A stretch of DNA of 64,000 nt from Spongiivirga citrea (lineage in GTDB: Bacteria; Bacteroidota; Bacteroidia; Flavobacteriales; Flavobacteriaceae). Both the position numbers and the translations under genes were made by a program. Shown here piece by piece: positions 28,129 through 36,041 of the stretch. The stretch covers positions 310,001 to 374,000 of the forward strand of contig NZ_JAABOQ010000005.1 in the NCBI RefSeq assembly GCF_010671565.1, given 5' to 3'. Each line of letters starts with the position of its first letter. Positions within the stretch are counted from its first letter, which is position 1. The notes below the pieces were generated by a model. It did not search any database. It was not told where the DNA came from and saw nothing but the letters and a program-made list of their open reading frames with translations.

Positions 28129-28158
28129 AAAAAGCCGAATCGTAAGATTCGGCTTTTC
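28129..28158. terminator. terminator between small secreted gene and tRNAs
   Basis: A perfect 12-base stem AAAAGCCGAATC / GATTCGGCTTTT around GTAA, with A-rich and T-rich flanks. It can end the + strand gene and the minus-strand tRNA transcript. Confidence 0.9.
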
Positions 28159-28161
28159 TTG

Positions 28162-28247
28162 TACTGAAGGCGGGACTTGAACCCGCACGGGCATTACTGC
28201 CCATTGGATTTTAAGTCCAACGTGTCTACCAATTCCACCACTTCAGC
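28162..28247 (-). tRNA. tRNA-Leu (anticodon TAA)
   Basis: An 86-base class II tRNA on the minus strand. The acceptor stem GCTGAAG / CTTCAGT closes with a G-T pair and is followed by discriminator A. The anticodon loop CTTAAAA gives TAA; the long variable arm GGGCAGTAATGCCC and the T-arm GCGGGTTCAAGTCCCGC are clear. CCA is not encoded. It follows tRNA-Gly by 20 bases in the same direction. Confidence 0.96.
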
Positions 28248-28267
28248 ATACTTGGTATATATTTCAG

Positions 28268-28339
28268 AGCGAAAGACGGGATTTGAACCCGCGACCCTCA
28301 CCTTGGCAAGGTGATGCTCTACCCCTGAGCTACTTTCGC
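28268..28339 (-). tRNA. tRNA-Gly (anticodon GCC)
   Basis: A 72-base tRNA on the minus strand with acceptor stem GCGAAAG / CTTTCGC and discriminator T. D-arm GCTCAGGGGTAGAGC, anticodon stem-loop CACCTTGCCAAGGTG (GCC) and T-arm CGGGTTCAAATCCCG all fold. CCA is not encoded. It is the first gene of a Gly-Leu tRNA unit with its own promoter. Confidence 0.97.
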
Positions 28340-28381
28340 AAAAATACGATTTAAAAGAACTATTACTTTCAAATGCGGGTG

Positions 28382-28411
28382 CAAATTTAAAACAATTACT
28401 ATAATACCAAA
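28382..28411 (-). promoter_or_regulatory. Bacteroidota-type promoter for the tRNA unit
   Basis: On the minus strand, TTTG (28411-28408) and TAAATTTG (28389-28382) are 18 bases apart, matching the phylum consensus TTG-N17..23-TAnnTTTG, about 42 bases before tRNA-Gly. Confidence 0.7.
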
Positions 28412-28527
28412 GCGTTTTTTATAAAAAAATATTGCGGAATTACAGCCGGGAATTACCAACTCATTGTTTTGCAGCCAACTATTTTTTGTGTACGTTTACA
28501 ACTTATAATAATCTTAATTTTTACATT

Positions 28528-28914
28528 ATGTCTTTTAAAGCAAAACTTAAAGTAAGTGGTAAGGAGTATAATATACTTAACTGCAACTACGGATTACTTC
28601 AGGAAACTGATGCAACCGGTCGTCCATCATCGGTAACAAGAGGTGGTATGATTACTATTGAGGTAGAATCTACTGCCGACACAAGCCTTTCAGATTGGAT
28701 GTTCAATAACTTCGAATTAAGAAGTGGAACGATCACTTTTCTAAAAAGAGATACTGAGGCAACTGCTAAAGAATTAAACTTTACTGATGCGTACGCAGTT
28801 AAATACGTAGAGAATTTTGATTCTACTGGTAGAAACCCAATGACAGAGAAATTGACGATTTCAGCTAGAGAGATCGGAATAGGAAATGGTTCTCACATGA
28901 ATGAGTGGGTATAA
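28528..28914 (+). CDS. type VI secretion tube protein TssD (Hcp-like), orphan
   Basis: A 128-residue Bacteroidota TssD/Hcp-like protein, the subunit that stacks into the inner tube of the subtype iii type VI secretion system. Recognisable features are the start MSFKAKLKVSGKEY, the segment QETDATGRPSSVTRGG, the ENFDSTGRNPMTEKLTISA strand and the C-terminal HMNEWV. The upstream in-frame ATG (28432) would add 32 residues unlike the family, so 28528 is the start. No sheath, baseplate or ClpV gene is in the window, so this is an orphan copy. A terminator follows. Confidence 0.9.
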   Translation: MSFKAKLKVSGKEYNILNCNYGLLQETDATGRPSSVTRGGMITIEVESTADTSLSDWMFNNFELRSGTITFLKRDTEATAKELNFTDAYAVKYVENFDSTGRNPMTEKLTISAREIGIGNGSHMNEWV

Positions 28915-28936
28915 CCAATCACCAAATAATAATATT

Positions 28937-28970
28937 GAAAAAGGAATGTACTTGTGCGTTCCTTTTTTTT
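28937..28970 (+). terminator. terminator after tssD
   Basis: GAAAAAGGAA and TTCCTTTTTTTT form an imperfect stem around a 12-base loop, ending in a long T run 20 bases after the stop. Confidence 0.7.
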
Positions 28971-29071
28971 GTTTTAACAGGTGAAAGGATGAAGTAAAAT
29001 TTGGCAATATCTAGATTGCAACTTTCTAACTTTCCTGTTATTTTTACGCTTTAATCAAATTATAATAAATA

Positions 29072-29452
29072 ATGAATATTCCAGCTGAATTAAAATATAC
29101 TAAAGACCACGAATGGGTGTCGATTGAAGGAGATGTGGCAACGGTAGGTATTACCGATTTTGCACAAGGAGAACTTGGTGATATAGTATATGTAGAAGTA
29201 GAGACTGTTGATGAAACTCTTGATAAAGATGAGATTTTCGGTACTGTCGAAGCTGTAAAAACGGTTTCTGATTTGTTTTTGCCACTTTCAGGTGAAATAA
29301 TCGAGTTTAATGAAGCTTTAGAAGACGAGCCTGAAAAAGTAAACACCGATGCTTACGGTGATGGCTGGATGATCAAGATTAAAATAAGCGATGCCTCTGA
29401 GGTCAATGGACTATTGAGTGCAGATGCCTATAAGGAATTAATTGGTGCGTAA
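29072..29452 (+). CDS. gcvH: glycine cleavage system H protein
   Basis: A 126-residue lipoyl carrier that shuttles the aminomethyl group among the P, T and L proteins. The lipoylation site is Lys63 in [13 protein letters not shown], flanked by the usual [16 protein letters not shown] and [10 protein letters not shown] segments. Length is typical. The downstream VanZ gene overlaps its 3' end. No gcvT or gcvP is in the window, which is common. Confidence 0.97.
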   Translation: MNIPAELKYTKDHEWVSIEGDVATVGITDFAQGELGDIVYVEVETVDETLDKDEIFGTVEAVKTVSDLFLPLSGEIIEFNEALEDEPEKVNTDAYGDGWMIKIKISDASEVNGLLSADAYKELIGA

Positions 29453-29840
29453 AATAGGGTATTGGTTACTAGCTATTGGCTGGACAGTACTTATTACCTA
29501 TTTAAGTCTTACTTCTTTTGATGAGTTAGAAGATGTAGATGGAATTGATTTTATCGATATACCACATTCTGATAAAATAGGTCACTTTATTTTTTACTTT
29601 GGCTGTACTACGGTATGGTTTTTGTTGCTTTTTAAAGGAATAAAACTATCAAATAAAGTTTTAAAAATACTTGCAGTAGTGGCAATTGGTTCGTTTCTGT
29701 ATGGTGTTTTAATTGAAATATTGCAGGCGAATGTTACCACGACCCGTTCGGGAGATTGGCGAGATGCGCTCGCAAACACAACAGGCATTTTGGTCGCATG
29801 TTTTATAATTTCACGGTCAAAGCTTGTTGGTAAGCGTTAA
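29445..29840 (+). CDS. VanZ-family membrane protein
   Basis: A small membrane protein of the VanZ-like family with about four hydrophobic segments and the characteristic motif [13 protein letters not shown] together with [14 protein letters not shown]. The GTG at 29445 is taken as start (MRKIGYWLL); a TTG three bases earlier is less likely. It overlaps the gcvH stop by eight bases, so the two are coupled. VanZ relatives are linked to low-level teicoplanin resistance, but in this phylum the role is unknown. Confidence 0.85.
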   Translation: MRKIGYWLLAIGWTVLITYLSLTSFDELEDVDGIDFIDIPHSDKIGHFIFYFGCTTVWFLLLFKGIKLSNKVLKILAVVAIGSFLYGVLIEILQANVTTTRSGDWRDALANTTGILVACFIISRSKLVGKR

Positions 29841-29907
29841 AAAGAATAAATAGTTATTCGTTTTTTAAAGTAAATAGTTATTTTAGCAAACAGCAAAATT
29901 TTATTAA

Positions 29908-30618
29908 ATGGAACCAAAGAAGAATCCAAAAGCAGATTTAAACAAGGACATAGGGCTATATTTTGCCATCGGTCTGGTAATAGCATTATTGGCTATTTAC
30001 ATCGGTATCGAGCATAAAACTTATGATCCTGACGAGGCGTTTATTGGAATGATGAATGTTGATGAAGAGTTAGATGAAGAAATTCCAATTACGGAGCAGT
30101 TGCAAACACAACCGCCACCACCGCCACCAGCTGCACCTGAAGTGATTGAAGTTGTAGAGGATGAGGAAGAAGTAGAAGAAACTGTTGTTGATGATACTGA
30201 AAGTGATCAAGATGAGGTTGTAGAGGATGTTGAAGACGTTGAGGTAGAAGAGGAGTTCGAAGACGTAGACGTTCCTTTTGCTGTAATTGAAGATGTGCCA
30301 ATTTTCCCTGGTTGCGAAGGTGTTGCAAAGAGCCAACGCAGAGCATGTTTCCAAGAAAAAATTCAAAAGCATATTCGTAAGAATTTCCGTTATCCTGAGA
30401 TTGCTCAAGAAATGGGAGTGCAAGGACGTGTATATGTAAACTTTGTAATTCAGAAGGATGGAAGTATCGGAAACATCCGTATGAGAAGCCCGGATAAGAA
30501 TTTAGGTAAAGAAGCAAGACGTATTATCGATAAGCTTCCGAAAATGACACCAGGTAAGCAAAGAGGACGTGCTGTACGAGTACCATTTAGTATTCCTATC
30601 ACCTTTAAGTTACAATAA
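29908..30618 (+). CDS. energy transducer TonB (copy 1)
   Basis: A 236-residue TonB-type transducer that carries proton-motive energy from ExbBD to outer-membrane receptors. It has a short cytoplasmic N-terminus, one helix (about residues 16-32), a Pro run at about 68-76 (QPPPPPPAAPE), a very acidic spacer of Glu/Asp/Val repeats (about 80-125), and a C-terminal TonB domain (about 150-236; GVQGRVYVNFVIQKDG and PFSIPITFKLQ). Cys pairs in FPGCEG and RRACFQ may form a disulfide. It is followed by a terminator, so it is transcribed apart from copy 2. Confidence 0.9.
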   Translation: MEPKKNPKADLNKDIGLYFAIGLVIALLAIYIGIEHKTYDPDEAFIGMMNVDEELDEEIPITEQLQTQPPPPPPAAPEVIEVVEDEEEVEETVVDDTESDQDEVVEDVEDVEVEEEFEDVDVPFAVIEDVPIFPGCEGVAKSQRRACFQEKIQKHIRKNFRYPEIAQEMGVQGRVYVNFVIQKDGSIGNIRMRSPDKNLGKEARRIIDKLPKMTPGKQRGRAVRVPFSIPITFKLQ

Positions 30619-30638
30619 GCATTAAGTCTTAGATATAT

Positions 30639-30666
30639 AAAAATCCCGTTTAAAACGGGATTTTTT
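30639..30666 (+). terminator. terminator after tonB copy 1
   Basis: AAAAATCCCGTTT and AAACGGGATTTTTT make a strong stem with a two- to three-base loop and T run, 20 bases after the stop. Confidence 0.9.
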
Positions 30667-30693
30667 ATGCGATAAAATTTTATTTCTAATAGT

Positions 30694-30724
30694 AAAACCC
30701 TGACGACATGCGTCAGGGTTTTTT
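30694..30724 (+). terminator. second terminator-like hairpin before tonB copy 2
   Basis: AAAACCCTGACG / CGTCAGGGTTTT form a perfect stem around ACATG, followed by TT. It lies 28 bases after the first terminator and 50 bases before the next start, so it may be a back-up terminator or a leader attenuator. Confidence 0.75.
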
Positions 30725-30773
30725 GGTATGCTTATTGTGTTCTTTTCATAATATTAACATTAACACTTTTATT

Positions 30774-31556
30774 ATGAGTTCAAAAAAGAATGCAGTGAAG
30801 CATGATGGCCGTCATGCTCCTGCAAAGAAGTACAGTAAACATGATGCCAATTTACAAAAAAACAATGGTCTCACTTTCGCCATTGCAATGGTTTTAACCT
30901 TGCTAGCCGTTTATTTTGTGATTGAGGTTGAGGTGCCAAAAGAAGAGGTAGCCTTAAATGAACCCGAAGTTCTTGATGAAGATGTTACTTACACAATTTC
31001 CGAGTTTAAAATTTATGAAGAGGTTCAAGCTGAGAAGATTGTTAAGCAACAGAAAAAGAAAGTAGTTATTCCATTAGAATTAGATATTGTTCCGGATGAT
31101 ACTAAATTAGATTCTGGTCTAGATCTTGATGTTGCCCCAGAAACTACTGGCGAACCTTTTAATCCGGATAATGTTATAGTTGATAATGGTCCTGGAGATG
31201 ATTTTAAAATTCCTGCTGACTTAGTAGAGAAAGTCCCAATGTTCGAAGAATGTCTTGATGTGCCTGAAGCTGAACAGCGTATGTGTTTTGAAGAAGGAAT
31301 GAAGGAACATGTAAGAAAGACATTTAGATATCCAGGGTCAGCCGTTGATCTTGGTTTGTCAGGTAAAGTCTATACAACATTTACCATTGATAAAAATGGA
31401 AATATTGTAGACTTACAATTAAGAGGTCCTCATAAAATATTAGAAAAAGAGGCTACCAGAATCATTGGTAAACTTCCTAAAATGGTTCCTGGTAAACAAG
31501 GTATTCACAATGTAAACGTAACCTTCAGTATGCCGATTACATTCCAATTGAAATAA
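30774..31556 (+). CDS. energy transducer TonB (copy 2)
   Basis: A 260-residue paralogue of the preceding TonB. The basic N-terminus (KKNAVKHDGRHAPAKKYSKH) precedes one helix (about residues 36-52) and an acidic spacer without the Pro run. The C-terminal TonB domain (about 175-260) keeps the Cys pair (FEECLD, QRMCFEE), the FRYPGSAVDLGLSGKVYTTF segment and FSMPITFQLK. ATG at 30774 is the start; the upstream frame begins inside the hairpin. The lack of the Pro-rich stretch suggests different partners from copy 1. Confidence 0.88.
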   Translation: MSSKKNAVKHDGRHAPAKKYSKHDANLQKNNGLTFAIAMVLTLLAVYFVIEVEVPKEEVALNEPEVLDEDVTYTISEFKIYEEVQAEKIVKQQKKKVVIPLELDIVPDDTKLDSGLDLDVAPETTGEPFNPDNVIVDNGPGDDFKIPADLVEKVPMFEECLDVPEAEQRMCFEEGMKEHVRKTFRYPGSAVDLGLSGKVYTTFTIDKNGNIVDLQLRGPHKILEKEATRIIGKLPKMVPGKQGIHNVNVTFSMPITFQLK

Positions 31557-31574
31557 TCTGATTTATTCCTTATC

Positions 31575-31610
31575 AAGTCCTCTCCTTTGGGAGAGGATTT
31601 AGGTGAGGGG
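31575..31610. repeat. palindromic mini-element between tonB and MBL genes
   Basis: CCTCTCCTTTGGGAGAGG is a near-perfect palindrome followed by ATTTAGGTGAGGGG, built like the elements at 60521-60554 and 61557-61590. It sits between convergent genes and may terminate both. Confidence 0.6.
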
Positions 31611-32498
31611 CTATTGCGCAGTTAAACTCGCAAACAACGTAACGCGCATTCGTTCTGAGTTTATGAATCCACTCCCATAGCCTTTATCATCATATTTCTT
31701 AGTAATCGAAGCATCTTTTATAAAGTCTTCTTTACTTGCTCCACTTACTATTTTAGCTTTGGCATTCGCAGTAATTTCTTCAAGCATTTTAATATAAGCT
31801 TCAAGTGAGGTTTTGCTACCAACCGGGCCATGACCCGGAATGATTTTAGTATCATCATTAATGATCATTAGGGCTTTTTTGTTTGCGTTGATATATCCCT
31901 CAACGCTTCCGCCTGAATTTATATCAATGTATGGGTATCGTCCATTGAAATGTGTGTCGCCCATATGCAATACATTACTTCCGGCCAGGTATACAATGGC
32001 ATCACCATCGGTATGCGCATTATGAACGTGGAAAACCATAATGTCTTCTCCATTAAAATGGAAAGCAACATCTTCTTTAAAGGTGATTACTGGTAAGGCT
32101 GACTTAATCACTGCACGCGGACTCCCATCTCTATTTTTTGTGTTGTTAGCCATACGCTTGCGTACATTTTCATGTGCAACAATGATGGCACCTTCTTTGG
32201 CTATATTTTCATTTCCACCAGTATGGTCGCCATGGTGATGGGTGTTCTGCAGAAACTTAATAGGTTTATCACTTAATTTTCTAATAGCTTCCAAGATTTT
32301 CGGTGTGATATTTGCAAACTGATCATCGATCATAAAAACCCCATCTTCACCTGTCTGAATGCCAATATTTCCTCCACGACCAAAAAGCACATAGGTGTTA
32401 TCAGATAGTTTTTCGGAGGTAATGGTCACTTCTTTTTGCTGGGCCTTCGATATTGAGAAAGTGAGTGCTAGCACAAAAAATGAGAAAAGATATTTCAT
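31611..32498 (-). CDS. periplasmic MBL-fold metallo-hydrolase
   Basis: A 295-residue exported metallo-beta-lactamase-fold protein. A signal peptide ends near SKAQ (residue 19). The metal motif HxHxDH is present in NTHHHGDHTGGN, with further ligands in HMGDTHFNG and IPGHGPVG. Family members include glyoxalase-like hydrolases and quinoprotein-relay hydrolases; the substrate cannot be told and there is no reason to assume beta-lactams. It is a single gene closed on its 3' side by a palindromic repeat. Confidence 0.9.
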   Translation of the reverse strand: MKYLFSFFVLALTFSISKAQQKEVTITSEKLSDNTYVLFGRGGNIGIQTGEDGVFMIDDQFANITPKILEAIRKLSDKPIKFLQNTHHHGDHTGGNENIAKEGAIIVAHENVRKRMANNTKNRDGSPRAVIKSALPVITFKEDVAFHFNGEDIMVFHVHNAHTDGDAIVYLAGSNVLHMGDTHFNGRYPYIDINSGGSVEGYINANKKALMIINDDTKIIPGHGPVGSKTSLEAYIKMLEEITANAKAKIVSGASKEDFIKDASITKKYDDKGYGSGFINSERMRVTLFASLTAQ

Positions 32499-32976
32499 AG
32501 TGTCTTTGTTTGGTTTTTTAAATGGTGAGTAAAAGGTAGGTAGAATTGCTTAAACCTTACAGAATTTATCACTATTTGGTATTTCAATAGAAGAACTGGT
32601 TGTTAATTGAAATTTCAATAAAAGAAAATTCCAAATCCCAAGGTCTAGCTCTAAGAATTAAATTTTGGAAATGAGGCAATTGTATTTGGTCATTAGTTTT
32701 GATTAGGTATTTTCTTCTATGTATAATGTTTCGTGTTTCCGGTGTTAACAATAAAAATATCGAAGTACAACGGTACGAATATGAGATTGGAAAAGTTGAT
32801 TATTCAAACTGCTAAGCTTTTACAAATTCATCTTTCATAGGAATCTTAACGCTGAAAAAATGAAGTTTGGAATTTGGAGTTTGGAATTTTTTAATTTAAC
32901 GCTTTCGTTTTTGGGTTAAAAACCCTGTGTATCGTATCTTTGCACCGCTTTTGCTATAAAGTAAGAAAAACGACAC
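32499..32976. other. 478-base gap with repeats and the ctaB promoter
   Basis: No gene is seen. It holds AATTCCAAATCCCAAGG (from 32627) and a run of TTTGGAATTTGGAGTTTGGAA (from 32871), members of a repeat family also found at 55230 and 55440. Its right end carries the promoter for the heme O synthase operon. The rest is AT-rich and featureless. Confidence 0.6.
32911..32942 (+). promoter_or_regulatory. Bacteroidota-type promoter for the ctaB operon
   Basis: TTG (32911-32913) and TATCTTTG (32935-32942) are 21 bases apart, fitting TTG-N17..23-TAnnTTTG. The ATG is 34 bases downstream. Confidence 0.75.
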
Positions 32977-33894
32977 ATGTCTCATATCAAATCCGCATTG
33001 GAAACTGCCGAAAAATCATTCTCATTTGCGCTTTTTTTTGAAGATTTTAAGCAAATCACTAAGGTTCGCTTGTCTTTGAGTGTAGTGTTTTCTTCTGTTG
33101 CAGGATATCTTTTAGGCGCACCTTCGGTTGATATGTTAGTGGTGTTACTCCTTACAATAGGGGGGTATTTTATGGTAGGGGCGAGCAATGCGTTCAATCA
33201 GGTCATTGAAAAAGACCTGGACGTATTAATGGATCGAACAAAGAACAGACCAATTCCTGCAGGACGCATGTCGGTTTCTATGGCGCTTTTTATAGCAATC
33301 AGTTTTACAATACTGGGCCTATTCACCTTATATATTATCAATCCAAAAACAGCAATGTTTGGTGCGATATCGATATTCTTATATACAAGCGTTTATACAC
33401 CGCTGAAAACAAAAACGCCATTATCAGTATTTGTTGGTGCTATTCCAGGTGCGATTCCGTTTATGTTAGGTTGGGTTGCCGCTACCAATGATTTTGGTAT
33501 CGAGCCTGGCACTTTGTTTATGATTCAATTTTTTTGGCAATTTCCACACTTTTGGGCATTGGCATGGATGTTAGATGATGATTATAAAAAGGGAGGATTC
33601 ATAATGCTTCCTACGGGCAAAAAAGATAAAGCCACGGCGCTGCAAATAATAATGTACACTATTTGGTTAATTATTGCATCAGTTTTTCCAGTATTAGGTC
33701 TAACAGGATCGCTGCATTTGTCAGTGGTAGCAGCAATAGTAATCGCGGGATTGGGATTCTATATGATGTATTGGGCGATAAAGCTGTATCGTAAAATGGA
33801 TAATAAAACGGCTCGTGGTTTAATGCTGGCGAGTGTACTATATATTACACTTATTCAAATTGTGTATGTGGTCGACAAATTTATACAAGCTTAA
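32977..33894 (+). CDS. ctaB: heme O synthase (protoheme IX farnesyltransferase)
   Basis: A 305-residue UbiA-family prenyltransferase that adds farnesyl to heme b, giving heme O for cytochrome oxidase. It has about nine helices and the prenyl-diphosphate motif NAFNQVIEKDLDVLMDRT (from Asn71) with NRPIPAGRMS, plus the second Asp-rich segment LDDDYKKGG. It leads a run of cytochrome oxidase genes and abuts the next gene with no gap. Confidence 0.95.
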   Translation: MSHIKSALETAEKSFSFALFFEDFKQITKVRLSLSVVFSSVAGYLLGAPSVDMLVVLLLTIGGYFMVGASNAFNQVIEKDLDVLMDRTKNRPIPAGRMSVSMALFIAISFTILGLFTLYIINPKTAMFGAISIFLYTSVYTPLKTKTPLSVFVGAIPGAIPFMLGWVAATNDFGIEPGTLFMIQFFWQFPHFWALAWMLDDDYKKGGFIMLPTGKKDKATALQIIMYTIWLIIASVFPVLGLTGSLHLSVVAAIVIAGLGFYMMYWAIKLYRKMDNKTARGLMLASVLYITLIQIVYVVDKFIQA

Positions 33895-34476
33895 ATGGAT
33901 TTAACACAAGGAACTTTCGAGGAAAAAAGACGTCGTTCGAAAAAAATGATGCTTTATTTTGCGATTGGCAGTATGATCATGGCATTCGCAGGATTAATCA
34001 GTGCCTACATTGTAAGTAGTTCACGCCCTGATTGGATAACCGATTTTGTATTGCCATCATCATTTGTGATCAACCTATTTACTGCTTTAGCGAGTAGTAT
34101 TACTTTTTTGGTTGCAAGAAAATTAACTGCAAAAGGAGAACATGGTAAAGCAAGTTTTATGCTTGCAATAACATTGCTAATAGGGATCTTATTTGTATTC
34201 CTTCAATTTAGTGGTTTCGGCCAAATCATTGCGGAAGGGTATTACTTTACAGGAGCACAAAGCAATGCGAAAATTTCATTCTTATATATTATTGTTGCTT
34301 TTCATTTGGCCCATGTACTATCTGGACTAATTGCTGTAGTGGTAGTAACAATTCAACATTTAAGAAAAAAATATACTCCGACTAGCATGTTGGGTATGGA
34401 ATTAGGAGAACAGTTTTGGCATTTTTTAGGCATTATGTGGCTAGTACTATTTCTGTTTTTTTATTTCTTAAAATAA
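33895..34476 (+). CDS. cytochrome c oxidase subunit III, short form
   Basis: A 193-residue heme-copper oxidase subunit III with five helices. Typical features are an N-terminal RRRSKKMMLYFAIGSM segment, GQIIAEGYYFTG and the C-terminal GEQFWHFLGIMWLVLFLFFY. Subunit III stabilises the catalytic core and its proton uptake. It directly follows ctaB and lies 48 bases before a second, longer subunit III gene, so the oxidase has two such proteins encoded in tandem. Confidence 0.92.
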   Translation: MDLTQGTFEEKRRRSKKMMLYFAIGSMIMAFAGLISAYIVSSSRPDWITDFVLPSSFVINLFTALASSITFLVARKLTAKGEHGKASFMLAITLLIGILFVFLQFSGFGQIIAEGYYFTGAQSNAKISFLYIIVAFHLAHVLSGLIAVVVVTIQHLRKKYTPTSMLGMELGEQFWHFLGIMWLVLFLFFYFLK

Positions 34477-34524
34477 TTTTAAAAAACGTAAATTTGAACC
34501 TTTATTTAAACAGCTAAAAAGTTT

Positions 34525-35502
34525 ATGGATTCTACGGCGATAACAACCGGTACTGAGGAAAAAACATGGGGAGGCGGAAATCAGCCTTTTAAAGCGAGTT
34601 ACGGTAAAATGATGATGTGGTTTTTCATCATGTCAGATGCGCTTACCTTCTCTGGTTTTCTAGCGGCATACGGCTTCTCTCGATTTAAATTTATCGAATC
34701 ATGGCCAATTGCCGATGAGGTATTTACCCACATTCCGTTTTATCACGGTGATCCCCAACCAATGATTTATGTAGCTTTTATGACCTTTATCCTGATCATG
34801 TCATCTGTGACAATGGTATTAGCGGTAGATGCGGGTCATAAAATGCAACAAAACAAAGTAGCTTGGTATATGTTCTTAACCATCATAGGAGGAGCAATTT
34901 TCGTAGGTTCTCAAGCTTGGGAATGGGCAACTTTTATTAAAGGTGATTTTGGAGCTGTTGAAACACGTGGTGGACAAATACTTCAATTTGTTGATAACGA
35001 AGGTAAACGAGTCGCGCTGGCAGACTTTACTACAGCCTCAGAAACAGAACGAACAGCACATGAGCGCAAAAACGGCTTGTGGTTTAGAGATGAAGGTACC
35101 TTGCCAACCTACACAATGGCTGATGTTAAAGCTGGTTTTTTAGCCAATGATGACGTATTAATTCGTACACAAGTTATTAACGAAGAAGGAGAAAAAACAG
35201 TTTTGACACGCGCAGAATCAATGAAGAAAATTGAAGAAGGTGTAATGACCGTTGAAGGAGCAAATTTGGTTCATAACGAATACGGATCTCGACTATTTGC
35301 TGACTTCTTTTTCTTTATTACAGGTTTCCACGGTTTCCACGTATTCTCGGGAGTACTCATTAACTTAATCATTTTCTTTAATGTGATTATAGGTACCTAT
35401 GAGAAACGAGGCCACTATGAAATGGTTGAAAAAGTCGGATTGTACTGGCACTTTGTAGATTTAGTTTGGGTATTTGTATTTACATTCTTCTACCTAGTTT
35501 AA
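34525..35502 (+). CDS. cytochrome c oxidase subunit III, long form with insertion
   Basis: A 325-residue subunit III. Helices at about 26-50, 80-100 and 112-135 are followed by a soluble insertion (about residues 140-255), then the C-terminal part GFHGFHVFSGVLIN and LYWHFVDLVWVFVFTFFY. The insertion is charged, with no recognised motif, and is not present in the short paralogue upstream. Its first helices carry the MMMWFFIMSDALTF segment of COX3. It acts in the inner membrane as part of the oxidase; the insertion would lie outside the bilayer. Flavobacterial homologues are usually of this size as far as I recall. Confidence 0.92.
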   Translation: MDSTAITTGTEEKTWGGGNQPFKASYGKMMMWFFIMSDALTFSGFLAAYGFSRFKFIESWPIADEVFTHIPFYHGDPQPMIYVAFMTFILIMSSVTMVLAVDAGHKMQQNKVAWYMFLTIIGGAIFVGSQAWEWATFIKGDFGAVETRGGQILQFVDNEGKRVALADFTTASETERTAHERKNGLWFRDEGTLPTYTMADVKAGFLANDDVLIRTQVINEEGEKTVLTRAESMKKIEEGVMTVEGANLVHNEYGSRLFADFFFFITGFHGFHVFSGVLINLIIFFNVIIGTYEKRGHYEMVEKVGLYWHFVDLVWVFVFTFFYLV

Positions 35503-35536
35503 TTATTATTGAATAAAAAGAAATTCCTTTTAACAA

Positions 35537-35920
35537 ATGGGACACGAACATAAATTAGCAATATTTCAAGGAACATTAAAGTTTAAAAATAACGTACAGA
35601 AAATTTGGGGAGTATTAATTTTCCTAACTATTGTTACGGCAATCGAGGTGGCTTTAGGTATTTACAAACCTGCATTTTTGATGGATTTTAGTCCAATAGG
35701 AATGAAAGCTCTTAACTGGATATTCATCATCCTAACTTTAGTAAAAGCATATTATATTGCATGGGACTTTATGCACCTGCGTGATGAGACAAAATGGTTG
35801 CGCAGGGCAATTGTATGGACCTGTGTATTCTTGATTGTATACCTTATTACCATTCTATTGGTAGAAGGCGATTACATTCGTAATGTTTGGGAAAATGGAC
35901 ATACAGCATGGGATTTCTAA
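35537..35920 (+). CDS. cytochrome c oxidase subunit IV family protein
   Basis: A 127-residue membrane protein with three helices, matching the COX4_pro/prokaryotic subunit IV family. The hallmark is an N-terminal KIWGVLIFLTIVTAIEVALG helix and the VKAYYIAWDFMHLRDETKWL segment. It aids oxidase assembly or stability. It follows the long subunit III by 34 bases and is closed by a terminator. Confidence 0.9.
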   Translation: MGHEHKLAIFQGTLKFKNNVQKIWGVLIFLTIVTAIEVALGIYKPAFLMDFSPIGMKALNWIFIILTLVKAYYIAWDFMHLRDETKWLRRAIVWTCVFLIVYLITILLVEGDYIRNVWENGHTAWDF

Positions 35921-35938
35921 TCTTTGGTGAAACAATAT

Positions 35939-35965
35939 AAAAGCAGCTTTATGGCTGCTTTTTTT
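35939..35965 (+). terminator. terminator after COX4
   Basis: AAAAGCAGC / GCTGCTTTT stem with a TTTATG loop and a run of seven T, 18 bases after the stop. Confidence 0.9.
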
Positions 35966-35991
35966 ATATCCTGTTGTTTTATGATATTGTT

Positions 35992-36023
35992 TTTGCCAAA
36001 GCATCGATCGGGTCGTATTTTTG
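35992..36023 (+). promoter_or_regulatory. Bacteroidota-type promoter for the SCO operon
   Basis: TTTG (35992-35995) and TATTTTTG (36016-36023) are 20 bases apart, fitting the phylum consensus; the ATG is 18 bases downstream. Confidence 0.75.
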
Positions 36024-36041
36024 CAGTAAAATAAACACGCT

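Noticed and set aside
28432-28527. N-terminal extension of TssD
   Set aside because: The 32 extra residues are unlike the family, whose members start MSFKAKL; the extension also overlaps the tRNA promoter area.
30708-30773. N-terminal extension of the second TonB
   Set aside because: It begins inside the second hairpin, and the basic N-terminus from 30774 is the normal TonB start.
31611-32498. Beta-lactam resistance gene
   Set aside because: The MBL fold alone does not show lactamase activity, and no lactamase-specific pattern was recognised.
34489-34496. TAAATTTG box before the long COX3 gene as a promoter
   Set aside because: No TTG-type -33 element lies at a fitting distance, and the gene is in an evident operon.
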